64,000 bases of DNA, taken from the NCBI GenBank assembly GCA_964612075.1, contig CAZTFC010000004.1, positions 1 to 64,000 on the forward strand. The letters run 5' to 3'. Origin of the DNA: UBA2219 sp964612075. GTDB lineage: Bacteria > Desulfobacterota > Deferrimicrobia > Deferrimicrobiales > Deferrimicrobiaceae. Shown here piece after piece: positions 25,546 through 34,027 of the stretch. The notes under the pieces were generated by a model. The model was not told the origin of the DNA. It saw only the letters and a program-made list of their open reading frames with translations, and did no database searches. Every line of letters starts with the position of its first letter. Position 1 is the first letter of the stretch. A program made the position numbers and the translations under genes.

Positions 25546-26603
25546 CCGTGACCCTCCAGGTTCCGCAGCGCCAGCCCGATCGACACCGTTGCGGAGGTGT
25601 TGAATTGGGAAACCACGGCGGGGTCGACGGTCTTTTCGTCGACCGACAACCCTTGGATCGGATCGAAGATCTCCACGCCGACCCCGATCTTTTCCGCAAG
25701 GATCTCTTTAAGGAACGTGGATTTCGCGGCCCCGCCCGTCAGGTAGACCTTGGTCACCAGGCGGTCGGGGTACGTCGCGGAGAAGAAGTTGTAGGACCTC
25801 TGCGCTTCCGTCGCGAGCAGGTTGGAGACGACCTTCATGATCTCTTCGAGCTTGGCGGATCGCTCCCCCGGGTCCTTCTTCCCGATCTTGTACTCCTCGG
25901 CCGTCTCGTAGCTCACCGCCATCTGCTTCTGGATCTCGGAAGTGTACATCCCCCCGCCCATGGGCACGTCCCGGGTGAACAGCGGGACCCCCGCGTGGAG
26001 GACGTTGATGTTCATGAACGACGCTCCGACGTTCACCACCATCGGCACCTGCTCGTCGGAAACCGGGTGGGTCAGCTCGAAGGCGTTGCCGGCCGCGAGC
26101 GAATCGATGTCGACGATGCGGGGAACAAGCCCCGCCTCCTTGACGACCGAGATGTAGTCGTTGATCAGGTCGGTCTTCGCGGCGACCAGGAGGACGTCCA
26201 TCTTCGTCGGGTCGTCCTTCAGCGGGCCGATCACCTGGAAGTCGATCTTCACGTCCTTGATGTCGAACGGGATGTACTGCTCCACCTCCCACTGGATCGA
26301 TTCCTCGAGCTCCTCGGCCGTGGTGGTGGCGAGCTGCACCTTCTTGATGATGACCGAATGGCCCGAAAGGGAGATGGCGACTTCCTTCTCGTGGACCTTG
26401 AGCTCCCGCATCGCGGTCTGGATCCCCTCGACGACGGCGGCGTGGTCCATGATGGCTCCGTCGACGATGGAATCCGCGGGTAGCGGAAAGACGCCGAACT
26501 TCCGCAGCCGGTTCTCGACGCCGACGCCCTTCACGTGGGCCATCTTGATCGAGCTCGATCCGATGTCCAGACCGATCACTTCCTTGCTGCCGAACAGACC
26601 CAT
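25542..26603 (-). CDS. pilM: Actin-like pilus assembly ATPase PilM
   Basis: A 353-aa cytoplasmic FtsA/actin-like protein. Nucleotide-binding segments are VIGLDIGSSSIKMAHV (about 8-23), PMVVNVGASFMNINVLHAG and VYLTGGAAKSTFLKE; IVDIDSLAAGNAFEL is the family's central motif. ATG 26603 is preceded by GGGAGGGA. A longer frame to 26708 would run into the regulator gene and is not preferred. Confidence 0.95.
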   Translation of the reverse strand: MGLFGSKEVIGLDIGSSSIKMAHVKGVGVENRLRKFGVFPLPADSIVDGAIMDHAAVVEGIQTAMRELKVHEKEVAISLSGHSVIIKKVQLATTTAEELEESIQWEVEQYIPFDIKDVKIDFQVIGPLKDDPTKMDVLLVAAKTDLINDYISVVKEAGLVPRIVDIDSLAAGNAFELTHPVSDEQVPMVVNVGASFMNINVLHAGVPLFTRDVPMGGGMYTSEIQKQMAVSYETAEEYKIGKKDPGERSAKLEEIMKVVSNLLATEAQRSYNFFSATYPDRLVTKVYLTGGAAKSTFLKEILAEKIGVGVEIFDPIQGLSVDEKTVDPAVVSQFNTSATVSIGLALRNLEGHG

Positions 26604-26626
26604 CGTCCCTCCCGCACCCTTCCGCC

Positions 26627-26860
26627 TTAAGGCTTGAACACCTTGTCCCTGTCGGACAGCTTCAGGCCCAGCGAAAGGATGATCTTCCGCTTGGTATCCA
26701 TACGGCACGCCAATCCCTTTTCCACCCGATCGATCGTCAAGACGGACAGCTTGGCGCGACGTGCCAGTTCCGCCTTGCTCATCAATAACCCTTCTCTGAT
26801 TTTTCGGACGTTGTTCGCCTCAACTTTAGGTTTTTCTTTTTCCGAGGTTCCCAAGGTCAT
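26627..26860 (-). CDS. Small XRE-family helix-turn-helix regulator at the head of the pil operon
   Basis: A 77-aa DNA-binding protein: VEANNVRKIREGLLMSKAELARRAKLSVLTIDRVEKG is a Cro/cI-type HTH (about residues 14-50). Nothing besides the HTH is present. ATG 26860 is chosen because AGGGG lies just before it and a promoter 47 nt upstream leaves a sensible leader; ATG 26875 and 26890 would add 5 or 10 residues. It is the first gene of the pilMNOPQ operon, a position occupied by a similar small HTH gene in Geobacter relatives. It may autoregulate the operon. Confidence 0.85.
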   Translation of the reverse strand: MTLGTSEKEKPKVEANNVRKIREGLLMSKAELARRAKLSVLTIDRVEKGLACRMDTKRKIILSLGLKLSDRDKVFKP

Positions 26861-26913
26861 CACCCCTGTGGGCATTCTTATTCTTGGCATCTATCCATCG
26901 GTTTTCAAGGAAA

Positions 26914-26941
26914 ATAATAACCCTCCTATAATAACTGTCAA
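26914..26941 (-). promoter_or_regulatory. Sigma-70-type promoter of the xre-pilMNOPQ operon
   Basis: On the minus strand, a perfect TTGACA (26941-26936) is separated by 16 nt from TATTAT (26919-26914, 5/6 match). The surrounding DNA is AT-rich in an otherwise GC-rich window. The predicted start of transcription is near 26907, about 47 nt before ATG 26860. Confidence 0.75.
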
Positions 26942-26967
26942 GATATTTTCAACTATCATATATTGAC

Positions 26968-26979
26968 GCATAATTATGC
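26968..26979. promoter_or_regulatory. 12-bp perfect palindrome upstream of the pil promoter, possible operator
   Basis: GCATAATTATGC is fully palindromic and centred about 35 nt upstream of the -35 box, in the short AT-rich gap between the NtrC-type regulator stop and the pil promoter. A similar half-site (AATTATG) follows at 26982-26988. The binding protein is unknown; the adjacent XRE protein or the NtrC-type regulator are candidates. Confidence 0.4.
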
Positions 26980-26983
26980 TAAA

Positions 26984-28384
26984 TTATGATCCCAGGATCC
27001 CGTACTCCTTCGCCTTATAAAGCAGGGCGGGATGACTGATCCCGAGGAGTTCCGCCGCCTTGGGCCGGCTCCCCCCGCTGCGCTCCAGCGCCATCCGGAT
27101 CAGCTGCCGTTCCAGGTCCCGCACCGCGCTTTTCAGGTCCGGCCGCTCGGGGGAGACGGAAACCCGGATCCCGTGGGAAGGGGCCGCCTCCTGCGCGCGC
27201 CCCGCCGCGCCGCTGGTCTTCCACACCGCCAAGAGGCCTTCCCTCGATATCTCGCGGTCGCCGCCGAGAAGGGAGCACCGTTCCATCAGGTTCTTCAGCT
27301 CCCGGACGTTCCCCCTCCAGTCGTGGCTCCCCAGGGCCGAGAGCGCCTCCGGGGAAAGGGTCATCCCGGCCTTGCCGTGCTTCGCGCAGTAGTAAGCCAG
27401 GAAATGACGCGACAGGAACGGGATGTCCGCGGGCCGTTCCCTCAGGGGGGGCACGTGAAGCCGGATCACGTTCAGGCGGTAGAACAGGTCCTCCCGGAAC
27501 CGACCGGCGGACACCTCCTCCTCGAGGTCGCGCGCCGTGGCGGCCACCAGGCGCACGTCGACCCGCCGGGTTTCCGTGTCGCCCACCCTCCGGATCTCCC
27601 CGTCCTGGAGGAAACGGAGCAGCTTGATCTGAAGGGAAAGCGGCAGCTCGCCGATCTCGTCCAGGAACAGCGTCCCGTGGTTCGCCTCCTCGATCAGTCC
27701 CGCCCGGTCCTTCTTCGCCTCGGTGAAGGCGCCCTTGCGGTAGCCGAACAGCTCGCTTTCCAGCAGCGTCTCGGGGATCGCCCCGCAGTTGATGGCGACG
27801 AACGGCTTTCCCCGCCTCCGCCCGCCGAAATGGAGGTGTCGCGCCACGAGCTCCTTCCCCGTCCCGCTTTCGCCGGTCACGAGGACCGTCGCGTCGTAGT
27901 CCTTCACCTTCTCCGCCGTCCGGAGGACCTCCTCCATCGCGGGGTCCGCGTAGAGCAGCTCTTCCGGCCGCGCGGCCTTCTCGATCTCCTTGCGCAGGAA
28001 CTCGTTCTCCGTCCGCAGCCGCTCCCGCTCGGACGCCTTCCGCAGGGTCAGGAGGATCTCGTCGCTCATGAAGGGCTTGGAAACGTAGTCGTATGCCCCC
28101 AGCTTCATCGCCTCGACGGCGGTGTCCACCGTGCCGAAGGCGGACATCATGATCACCGTCCCGGGGATCCCCTTCGCGGTGATCTCCTTGAGCAGTTCGA
28201 GCCCGCCCATGACGGGCATCCGCAGGTCGCAGAGGATGAAGTCGAACTGCTCCGCCTCGAGGAGCCGCAGCGCCGCGCGGCCGTCCTCCGCCTCCCGGAC
28301 CTCGTATCCTTCCGCGGCGAGGATCCTCCCGACGGCGTCCCTTAAAGAAGCCTCGTCGTCGACCACCAGGATACGGTCAGCCAT
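26984..28384 (-). CDS. NtrC-family response regulator with variant GAFTEA loop
   Basis: A 466-aa three-domain regulator: receiver (Asp in CDLRMP, about 53; Lys in VSKPF), AAA+ domain with Walker A GESGTGKE (about 170), Walker B GTLFLDEIGE, and a C-terminal Fis-type HTH (RPKAAELLGISHPALLYKAKEYG). The sigma-54-contacting loop reads GAFTEA instead of GAFTGA (codons 27716-27733), which may weaken or abolish sigma-54 activation. Its partner kinase gene lies directly upstream with an 8-nt overlap. It reads toward the pil operon, ending 42 nt before that operon's -35 box. Confidence 0.92.
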   Translation of the reverse strand: MADRILVVDDEASLRDAVGRILAAEGYEVREAEDGRAALRLLEAEQFDFILCDLRMPVMGGLELLKEITAKGIPGTVIMMSAFGTVDTAVEAMKLGAYDYVSKPFMSDEILLTLRKASERERLRTENEFLRKEIEKAARPEELLYADPAMEEVLRTAEKVKDYDATVLVTGESGTGKELVARHLHFGGRRRGKPFVAINCGAIPETLLESELFGYRKGAFTEAKKDRAGLIEEANHGTLFLDEIGELPLSLQIKLLRFLQDGEIRRVGDTETRRVDVRLVAATARDLEEEVSAGRFREDLFYRLNVIRLHVPPLRERPADIPFLSRHFLAYYCAKHGKAGMTLSPEALSALGSHDWRGNVRELKNLMERCSLLGGDREISREGLLAVWKTSGAAGRAQEAAPSHGIRVSVSPERPDLKSAVRDLERQLIRMALERSGGSRPKAAELLGISHPALLYKAKEYGILGS

Positions 28385-29906
28385 TCCCCTGTTCCCCCTC
28401 TTTCCTCGCCGGCGGCAGGACGACGGTGAAGGTCGTCCCCTTCCCCGGCTCGCTCTCGACCCGGATCTCCCCCCCCGCGCCGTCGACGATCGTCCTCGAA
28501 ACCGAAAGCCCCAGCCCCGTCCCCTTCCCGGGCTCCTTCGTGGTGAAGAACGGGTCGAAGACCAGGGGAAGGTCCGCCGCCTCGATCCCGCCGCCCGTGT
28601 CGGCCACGGAAACCGCCACGCCGCGCCCCGCCAGCCCCGCGCCGCTCCGCAAGGGGGCGGCGTCCATCCCGGGAGGATCGGTCGCCCTCCGCTGCAGCGC
28701 CCTGCCGGCCGCCGGGTTCCAGTCCTCCATCGTCCACGTCCGCACCGTCAGCCGGCCCCCGCCACCCATGGCGTCCACCGCGTTGAGCACGAGGTTCAGC
28801 AGGACCTGCCGGAAACGGTCCTCGAGGATCGCCGCCCTGGGGACCTCGCCGCAATCCAGAACGACCTCGATCTCCCGGAAGAGGTTCCGGAACGAGACCA
28901 TCTCGATCGTGCCGCGCACGACGGCGTTGACGTCCGTGGCGCCCTCCCTGCCCCCGCCGGGCGAAGCGACGGAAAGCAGCCCCTGCACGATCCGCTCGAT
29001 CTTGCGGGTCTCCCCGACGATCATGCCGAGGCACTCCTCCGATTCCTTCTCCCCCGGCCTGTGCCGCAGGAGATGCTCCCCGTAGGCGCGGATCGCCATC
29101 AGGGGGCTGCCCACCTCGTGCGCCACGCCGGCGGCCAGGCGGCCGACGGTGGCCAGCTTCTCCGCCCGCGCCACCTCCTGGACGCTGCGGCGCAGGCGCT
29201 CCTGGGCCTCGAGGATCCCGTCGACCATCTTGTTGAAGGAGGCGGCGAGCTGGTCGACCTCGCTGCCCGCGCCCCCCTCGGCGCGGATCGCGTAGTCCCC
29301 CTCCGCGATCCGCTCCGAAGTCGACGCGAGCCGGCGGATCGGCGCGATCACGATCCGGTTCAGGAGGAACCCGCCGAAAAGGACCAGGACCGCCACGTCG
29401 ATAACCGCGAGCACCAGCGTGACGTTCATCAGGGTGCGCACCTCGGCGGCGATCCCCGGAGAATGGAAACGGACCCGGATCCCGCGGGGGGGCTGCGCGC
29501 CGCTCCCGGCGGCGACGGCGCGCGGCGCGTTGAACGGCAGCGTCACGTCCACCGTGGGGTAGATCGGAAGCAGGGTGAAGGCTTTCCTCCCGACGGGCGT
29601 CACGAGCGGCCGCCCTTCGGCCGGGCCTTCCGGAAGGAGGGTGATCTCCTTTATGTACGGGGAGAGGCTGCCGGAATAGTCGACGTCCTTCTCCATCGCG
29701 CGCCGGACCACCTCCGCGACCGACACGCCCGCCTCGACGTGGCGGCGCTCCAGGGCCACCTCGATGACCTTCAGCGCGAAGATTGCCAGCAGCGCGAGCG
29801 ACGCGGTGGCCACCAGCGCGAGCTGGATCAGCACGCCGGCGCGTATCGAGAGGGGCGCGCGGAGACGCGCCCAACGGGAGACGGGTTCGCTGGACAGGGA
29901 GGTCAC
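28377..29906 (-). CDS. Membrane sensor histidine kinase
   Basis: A 509-aa kinase starting at GTG. Membrane helix 1 (about 24-46) and helix 2 (about 160-182) flank a periplasmic sensor of about 110 residues with no recognised fold. HAMP (about 184-236) follows, then HisKA with AGVAHEVGSPLMAIRAYGEH (phosphoacceptor His about 266), and HATPase with the N-box LLNLVLNAVDAM, DTGGGI and GTGLGLSVS. A low-complexity insertion (about 390-425) separates the N-box from the D-box. It overlaps the GAFTEA regulator by 8 nt and is its likely partner; the signal is unknown. Confidence 0.92.
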   Translation of the reverse strand: MTSLSSEPVSRWARLRAPLSIRAGVLIQLALVATASLALLAIFALKVIEVALERRHVEAGVSVAEVVRRAMEKDVDYSGSLSPYIKEITLLPEGPAEGRPLVTPVGRKAFTLLPIYPTVDVTLPFNAPRAVAAGSGAQPPRGIRVRFHSPGIAAEVRTLMNVTLVLAVIDVAVLVLFGGFLLNRIVIAPIRRLASTSERIAEGDYAIRAEGGAGSEVDQLAASFNKMVDGILEAQERLRRSVQEVARAEKLATVGRLAAGVAHEVGSPLMAIRAYGEHLLRHRPGEKESEECLGMIVGETRKIERIVQGLLSVASPGGGREGATDVNAVVRGTIEMVSFRNLFREIEVVLDCGEVPRAAILEDRFRQVLLNLVLNAVDAMGGGGRLTVRTWTMEDWNPAAGRALQRRATDPPGMDAAPLRSGAGLAGRGVAVSVADTGGGIEAADLPLVFDPFFTTKEPGKGTGLGLSVSRTIVDGAGGEIRVESEPGKGTTFTVVLPPARKEGEQGNG

Positions 29907-29939
29907 AGCGGGTAGGATAGCAAAACCGCGCCCCGGGAA

Positions 29940-31814
29940 CTATCCCGCGGGACGATACCGCTCGCTCCACATCGCGAAGACCAGGAGCGCCCACAGCCGG
30001 TACTGGTTGTCCCTGCGGCCGGACAGGTGCTCCGACACGACCCGACCGACCCCCTCGGGCCGCAGGAATCCCTCACGGCGCACGCGGTCCGGGTTCAGGT
30101 ACTCGTCGAGCAGCGGCCTGAGCTCGTTCCGCAGCCACCGGTTGACCGGGATGCCGAACCCCATCTTCGGCCGCTCCAGGATCTCCCTGGGCACGTGTCG
30201 GTACAGGACCTTCCGAAGGAGCCGCTTCGTCTCGCCTCCCCGCGCCTTGAACTCGATGGGGAGCCGCGCCGCGAACTCCACGATCCGGTGGTCGAGCAGC
30301 GGGACCCGCGCTTCCAGCGAGTACGCCATGGAGGCGCGGTCGACCTTCGTAAGGATGTCGTCGACAAGGTACGTCAGGATGTCGGTGGCCATCGCCCGCT
30401 CGACGATGCCTCCCGCGCGCGGGTCCCGGAAGGCCCGGAAATACCGCAGCCCCCGGTCGTCGAAGGTCTCCGGAAGGATCTCCCCGAGCCGGCGCCGCTC
30501 GAAGATCCCCACCGTGTGGAAGTACATCTCCGCCGCGTCGTCGTGCAGGATGCTCTCCGCCCCACGCTGCACCTTGTGGACCGGCACGCGGGAAAGGAGG
30601 GAACAGAGCGGCCGGCGCAGGAATCCCGGGATCGCCAGCGCCCGGCTCCCCTGGCGCACCCACGCGTACCGCGGGTACCCGCAGAACAGCTCGTCCCCCC
30701 CGTCGCCGGAGAGGCTCACGGTGACGTGGCCCCTCGTGAACTCCGAGACCAGCATCGTCGGGATGGCCGAGGAATCCGCGAACGGCTCGTCGTACGCGTC
30801 CGGGATACGTCGGACCAGCGCCAGCGCCTCCTCCGGCGTGCAGATCTTCTCGTGGTGCTCCGTCCCCAAATGCTCCGCGACGGCCCGCGCGTGCGGCGAC
30901 TCGTCGTATCCGCTCTCCCGGAAGCCGATCGAGAAGGTCTTCACCTTCCCCGTGGCCGCCTTCCTCATGAGCGCCACCGTCAGCGACGAATCGATCCCCC
31001 CGGAGAGGAACGCCCCGAGAGGGACGTCGCTGATCAGCCGGTACCGGATGGAGGAATCGAGCAGCGCGGCCAGCTCCTCCTCGTACTCGCCCTCGTTCCG
31101 GGCGGGCCCCTCCGCCCTCCTCCAGTGGTCGAACAGGTCCCAGTAGACGCGCTGCGCGACCGTCCCGTCCGCGGCGATCTCGACGATATGTCCCGGAAGG
31201 ACCTTCTCCACGTTCCGGTAGATGGAGAAGGGCGCCGGGACGTACTGGAACTCGAGGAAATACTGCAGGGCCGCCCGGTCGACCTCGCGGGGGAAATCCC
31301 CGTGTTCGAGGAAACCCGAGAGCGTGGAGGAGAACAGGAACATGCCCGGCAGGCGCGCGAGGAACAGCGGCTTGATCCCGATCCGGTCCCGCACCAGGTA
31401 AAGCTTCCGCGCCCCCGCGTCCCACAGGGCGAAGGCGAACATCCCGACGAAGCGCCGGACCGCCGCTTCCACGCCCCACTCCCGGAAGGCGGCCAGCATC
31501 ACCTCGGTGTCCGACCCTCCCCGGAAGGCGTGGCCGCGCCTGGCGAGCTCGTCCCGGAGCTCCCTGTAGTTGTACACCTCCCCGTTGAAGGATAGGACCA
31601 TCGACCCGTCGGCGGAGAACATCGGCTGCGCCCCCGTCTCCGACAGGTCGATGATGGAAAGCCGGCGGTGCGACAGCCCGACCCGCCCGTCGGGGGAAAG
31701 GTACGTCCCGGAGGCGTCCGGCCCCCGGTTCCGCATGCATTCGCCCATCGCCCGGAGAAGCCGCTCGCCCGGGAGCGCGTTTCCCGTCGACAGGAAACCG
31801 GCGATCCCGCACAT
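29940..31814 (-). CDS. asnB: Asparagine synthase-like glutamine amidotransferase (copy 1)
   Basis: A 624-aa enzyme with Ntn glutaminase and synthetase domains. Cys2 is the nucleophile (MCGIAGFLS); glutaminase segments are RGPDASG and SFNGEVYNYRELR. The PP-loop ATP site is FLSGGIDSSLTVALM (about 262-276), and SLSGDGGDELFCGYPRYA is present. The family makes asparagine, but copies in glycan loci often amidate sugar uronates; its position directly after a glycosyltransferase gene suggests such a role. A second copy lies at 35356. Confidence 0.9.
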   Translation of the reverse strand: MCGIAGFLSTGNALPGERLLRAMGECMRNRGPDASGTYLSPDGRVGLSHRRLSIIDLSETGAQPMFSADGSMVLSFNGEVYNYRELRDELARRGHAFRGGSDTEVMLAAFREWGVEAAVRRFVGMFAFALWDAGARKLYLVRDRIGIKPLFLARLPGMFLFSSTLSGFLEHGDFPREVDRAALQYFLEFQYVPAPFSIYRNVEKVLPGHIVEIAADGTVAQRVYWDLFDHWRRAEGPARNEGEYEEELAALLDSSIRYRLISDVPLGAFLSGGIDSSLTVALMRKAATGKVKTFSIGFRESGYDESPHARAVAEHLGTEHHEKICTPEEALALVRRIPDAYDEPFADSSAIPTMLVSEFTRGHVTVSLSGDGGDELFCGYPRYAWVRQGSRALAIPGFLRRPLCSLLSRVPVHKVQRGAESILHDDAAEMYFHTVGIFERRRLGEILPETFDDRGLRYFRAFRDPRAGGIVERAMATDILTYLVDDILTKVDRASMAYSLEARVPLLDHRIVEFAARLPIEFKARGGETKRLLRKVLYRHVPREILERPKMGFGIPVNRWLRNELRPLLDEYLNPDRVRREGFLRPEGVGRVVSEHLSGRRDNQYRLWALLVFAMWSERYRPAG

Positions 31815-31817
31815 CCC

Positions 31818-33014
31818 CTAACGGCCCTCCTCCGCCAGCGATCCGTACATCGCCTCCATCTCCGCCACCATCCGGTCCAGCGCGAAGCGTTCCGCTGCGC
31901 GCCTGCGTCCCGCCTCCCCCATCCCCTTCCGCCGCTCCTCATCGCCCAGAAGCTCCTTCAATGCTCTGGCGAGCGCGCCGGAGTCGCGCGCCGGGGCCAG
32001 AAGGCCGGTCTCGCCATGGACAACGGCCTCCGCGTTCCCTCCGACGTCGAAGGCCACGACGGGAAGCCCCGCGGACATCGCTTCGAGGATGGCGTTGGAG
32101 AATCCCTCTTCCCTCGAGGGATGGACGAACAGGTCGCTCGCCCGGAGCAGGTCCGGCACGTCCGTCCTGCCCCCGAGGAACCGCACCGCCCTCCCGATCC
32201 CCCGCTCCCGGACCGACGCCTTCGTCTCCGCGAGCGTCCCGGAATCCCGCCCGACCAGCAGGAACAGCGCGTCGGGGAAAAGCTCGACGACGCGAGCCGC
32301 GGCCTCCACCAGCTCCCCGTGCCCTTTATAACGGAAGAAGTTGGACACGCACGCGACCAGCGGCGCCCGGAGGGGCAGCCCCTCCCGGAGGCGGAACGCC
32401 TCGACCGCGCCGGCGTCCCACGGCGCAAGCGGCGCGACGCCGTTGTAAACCTTCCGGAACTTCCCATCCCAGTGCCTCTCGGTCCGCTCGACGTCGCGCC
32501 GAACGGCGTCGGAGTTGACGAGGACGACGTCGGCCAGACGGTTCCCCCAGGATTCCATCCCCCGGACCAGGGGATGCTTCCTCTTGTAGCCGGACAGCGA
32601 CCTCTTGCTGACGACGATCCGCGGGACACGCGCCCACCGGGCGGCGAAGGCGCCCAGGATGTTCGGGGCGGGGAGGTAGCAATGCACGATGTCCGCGGAG
32701 CGGGCCCGGAAGATCGACGCCATCTCCCGGACGGCCTTCAGGTGAACCAGGGGATTCGAGGGCGGGACGGCTCGGGCACGCCGCGGGTCGCCGATCACCG
32801 AAACCGGAAGGACGGCGCGGAACGAATCGTACAGCGATCCGCCTCCCGCGGTCGTCACCAGAAACGGAGAGAAGCGGGAACGGTCGAGCAGACGGGCGAG
32901 GGACAGGACGTGCCCCTCGGCGCCGCCCGCGTCCATATTCGGCAGGACGTAACCGACGCGAAGCGGGCCCCCGGGCCGGGATCTGCTGTTTCCGTCTACC
33001 ATGTCACCGGACAT
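31818..33014 (-). CDS. GT4-type glycosyltransferase
   Basis: A 398-aa GT-B enzyme likely adding a sugar to a lipid-linked glycan. The N-terminus VGYVLPNMDAGGAEGHVLSLARLL is typical of family 4 (GGAE), and the C-terminal nucleotide-sugar site is HPSREEGFSNAILEAMSAGLPVVA with the EX7E motif. ATG 33014 is preferred (GGGGAAAA upstream); ATG 33002 is possible. It is the first gene of the leftward arm of the polysaccharide locus, divergent from the exporter genes, and is followed after 3 nt by asnB copy 1. Sugar specificity is unknown. Confidence 0.88.
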   Translation of the reverse strand: MSGDMVDGNSRSRPGGPLRVGYVLPNMDAGGAEGHVLSLARLLDRSRFSPFLVTTAGGGSLYDSFRAVLPVSVIGDPRRARAVPPSNPLVHLKAVREMASIFRARSADIVHCYLPAPNILGAFAARWARVPRIVVSKRSLSGYKRKHPLVRGMESWGNRLADVVLVNSDAVRRDVERTERHWDGKFRKVYNGVAPLAPWDAGAVEAFRLREGLPLRAPLVACVSNFFRYKGHGELVEAAARVVELFPDALFLLVGRDSGTLAETKASVRERGIGRAVRFLGGRTDVPDLLRASDLFVHPSREEGFSNAILEAMSAGLPVVAFDVGGNAEAVVHGETGLLAPARDSGALARALKELLGDEERRKGMGEAGRRRAAERFALDRMVAEMEAMYGSLAEEGR

Positions 33015-33152
33015 TTCAGCATTTTCCCCGGGCGATTGCCACCGGCGCGTCCCCCGGGGATCGTGAAATAATCGTGAGGCCATCCCCCGACGGTAGTTGG
33101 TAGAATACGGCGGAGGAAGGAACGGCCGGAACACGGCGATAAAGGGAGGGGA
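33015..33152. promoter_or_regulatory. Divergent intergenic region of the polysaccharide locus
   Basis: A 138-nt gap between divergently read genes must hold promoters for both arms. Only weak candidates are visible: TAGAAT at 33101-33106 on the plus strand without a good -35. The end of the gap has GGGAGGGGA, a strong ribosome site for the wzm-like gene. Confidence 0.35.
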
Positions 33153-33989
33153 ATGCCGATCTCGGGAGAAGGCGCCCGGAAGACGACGATCCAGCCATCC
33201 AGGGGGTGGAAGGCGCTCGATCCCCGGGAAATATGGAACTACCGCGAGCTCCTCTGGATCCTGACGGCGCGGGACATCAAGGTCCGGTACAAACAGACCG
33301 CGCTGGGGGTGGTGTGGGTCATTCTCCGCCCGGTCTTGAGCGTCGCCATCTTCACCGTCGTGTTCGGTTACCTCGTAAAGGTGCCCTCCGACGGCTACCC
33401 ATACCCCGTGTTCGTGCTGGCGGGCCTGATCCCGTGGACCCTCTTCTCCTCGGCTGTCGCGGCGTCGGGCAATTCCCTGGTGGGTTCAGCCGGATTGATC
33501 GGAAAGATCTATTTCCCGAGGCTCATCATCCCGATGGCTTCCATCGGCAGCGCCGTCGTCGATTTCGCCTTTTCGGCAGCCTTCCTCCTGGCCATCCTCC
33601 CGTTGTTCGGCGTCGCATGGTCTCCGTCCCTCTTCTGGCTGCCGGTTCTGCTGCTGCTCGTCTTCTCCCTGGCGATTGGCGTCGGAGCCCTGTTCTCCGC
33701 GCTGATCGTCAGCTACAGGGATTTCGTAGGGCTCATGGCGTACCTGCTCCAGGTCTGGATGTACGCGACCCCCGTCGTCTACCCCGCAAGCCTGTTCCCG
33801 GAACAATGGCGCTGGGTCCTCTACCTGAACCCGATGGCGGGGCTGACCGAGGGGTTCCGCGCCGCGTTCCTGGGCAAACCCTTCGAGCCGGGCCCTATGG
33901 CGTTATCGGTCTTGCTCTCGATTGCGGCGATGGCGATCGGCGTCGCCTACTTCGGAAAGACGGAGCGCCGCTTTGCCGATGTCATCTAG
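33153..33989 (+). CDS. wzm: Polysaccharide ABC exporter permease (Wzm-like)
   Basis: A 278-aa ABC-2 permease with about six membrane helices (first near 52-72). The N-terminal region has the family's RELLWILTARDIKVRYKQTALGVVWVILRP, and the C-terminus has YLNPMAGLTEGFRAAFLG. Such permeases export complete O-antigen or capsule chains on undecaprenyl lipid. Its ATPase partner follows 38 nt downstream. ATG 33153 has GGGAGGGGA before it. Confidence 0.92.
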   Translation: MPISGEGARKTTIQPSRGWKALDPREIWNYRELLWILTARDIKVRYKQTALGVVWVILRPVLSVAIFTVVFGYLVKVPSDGYPYPVFVLAGLIPWTLFSSAVAASGNSLVGSAGLIGKIYFPRLIIPMASIGSAVVDFAFSAAFLLAILPLFGVAWSPSLFWLPVLLLLVFSLAIGVGALFSALIVSYRDFVGLMAYLLQVWMYATPVVYPASLFPEQWRWVLYLNPMAGLTEGFRAAFLGKPFEPGPMALSVLLSIAAMAIGVAYFGKTERRFADVI

Positions 33990-34027
33990 CGGATCCGGCG
34001 CGAGATCGACGACCCCAAGGAGAGGGA

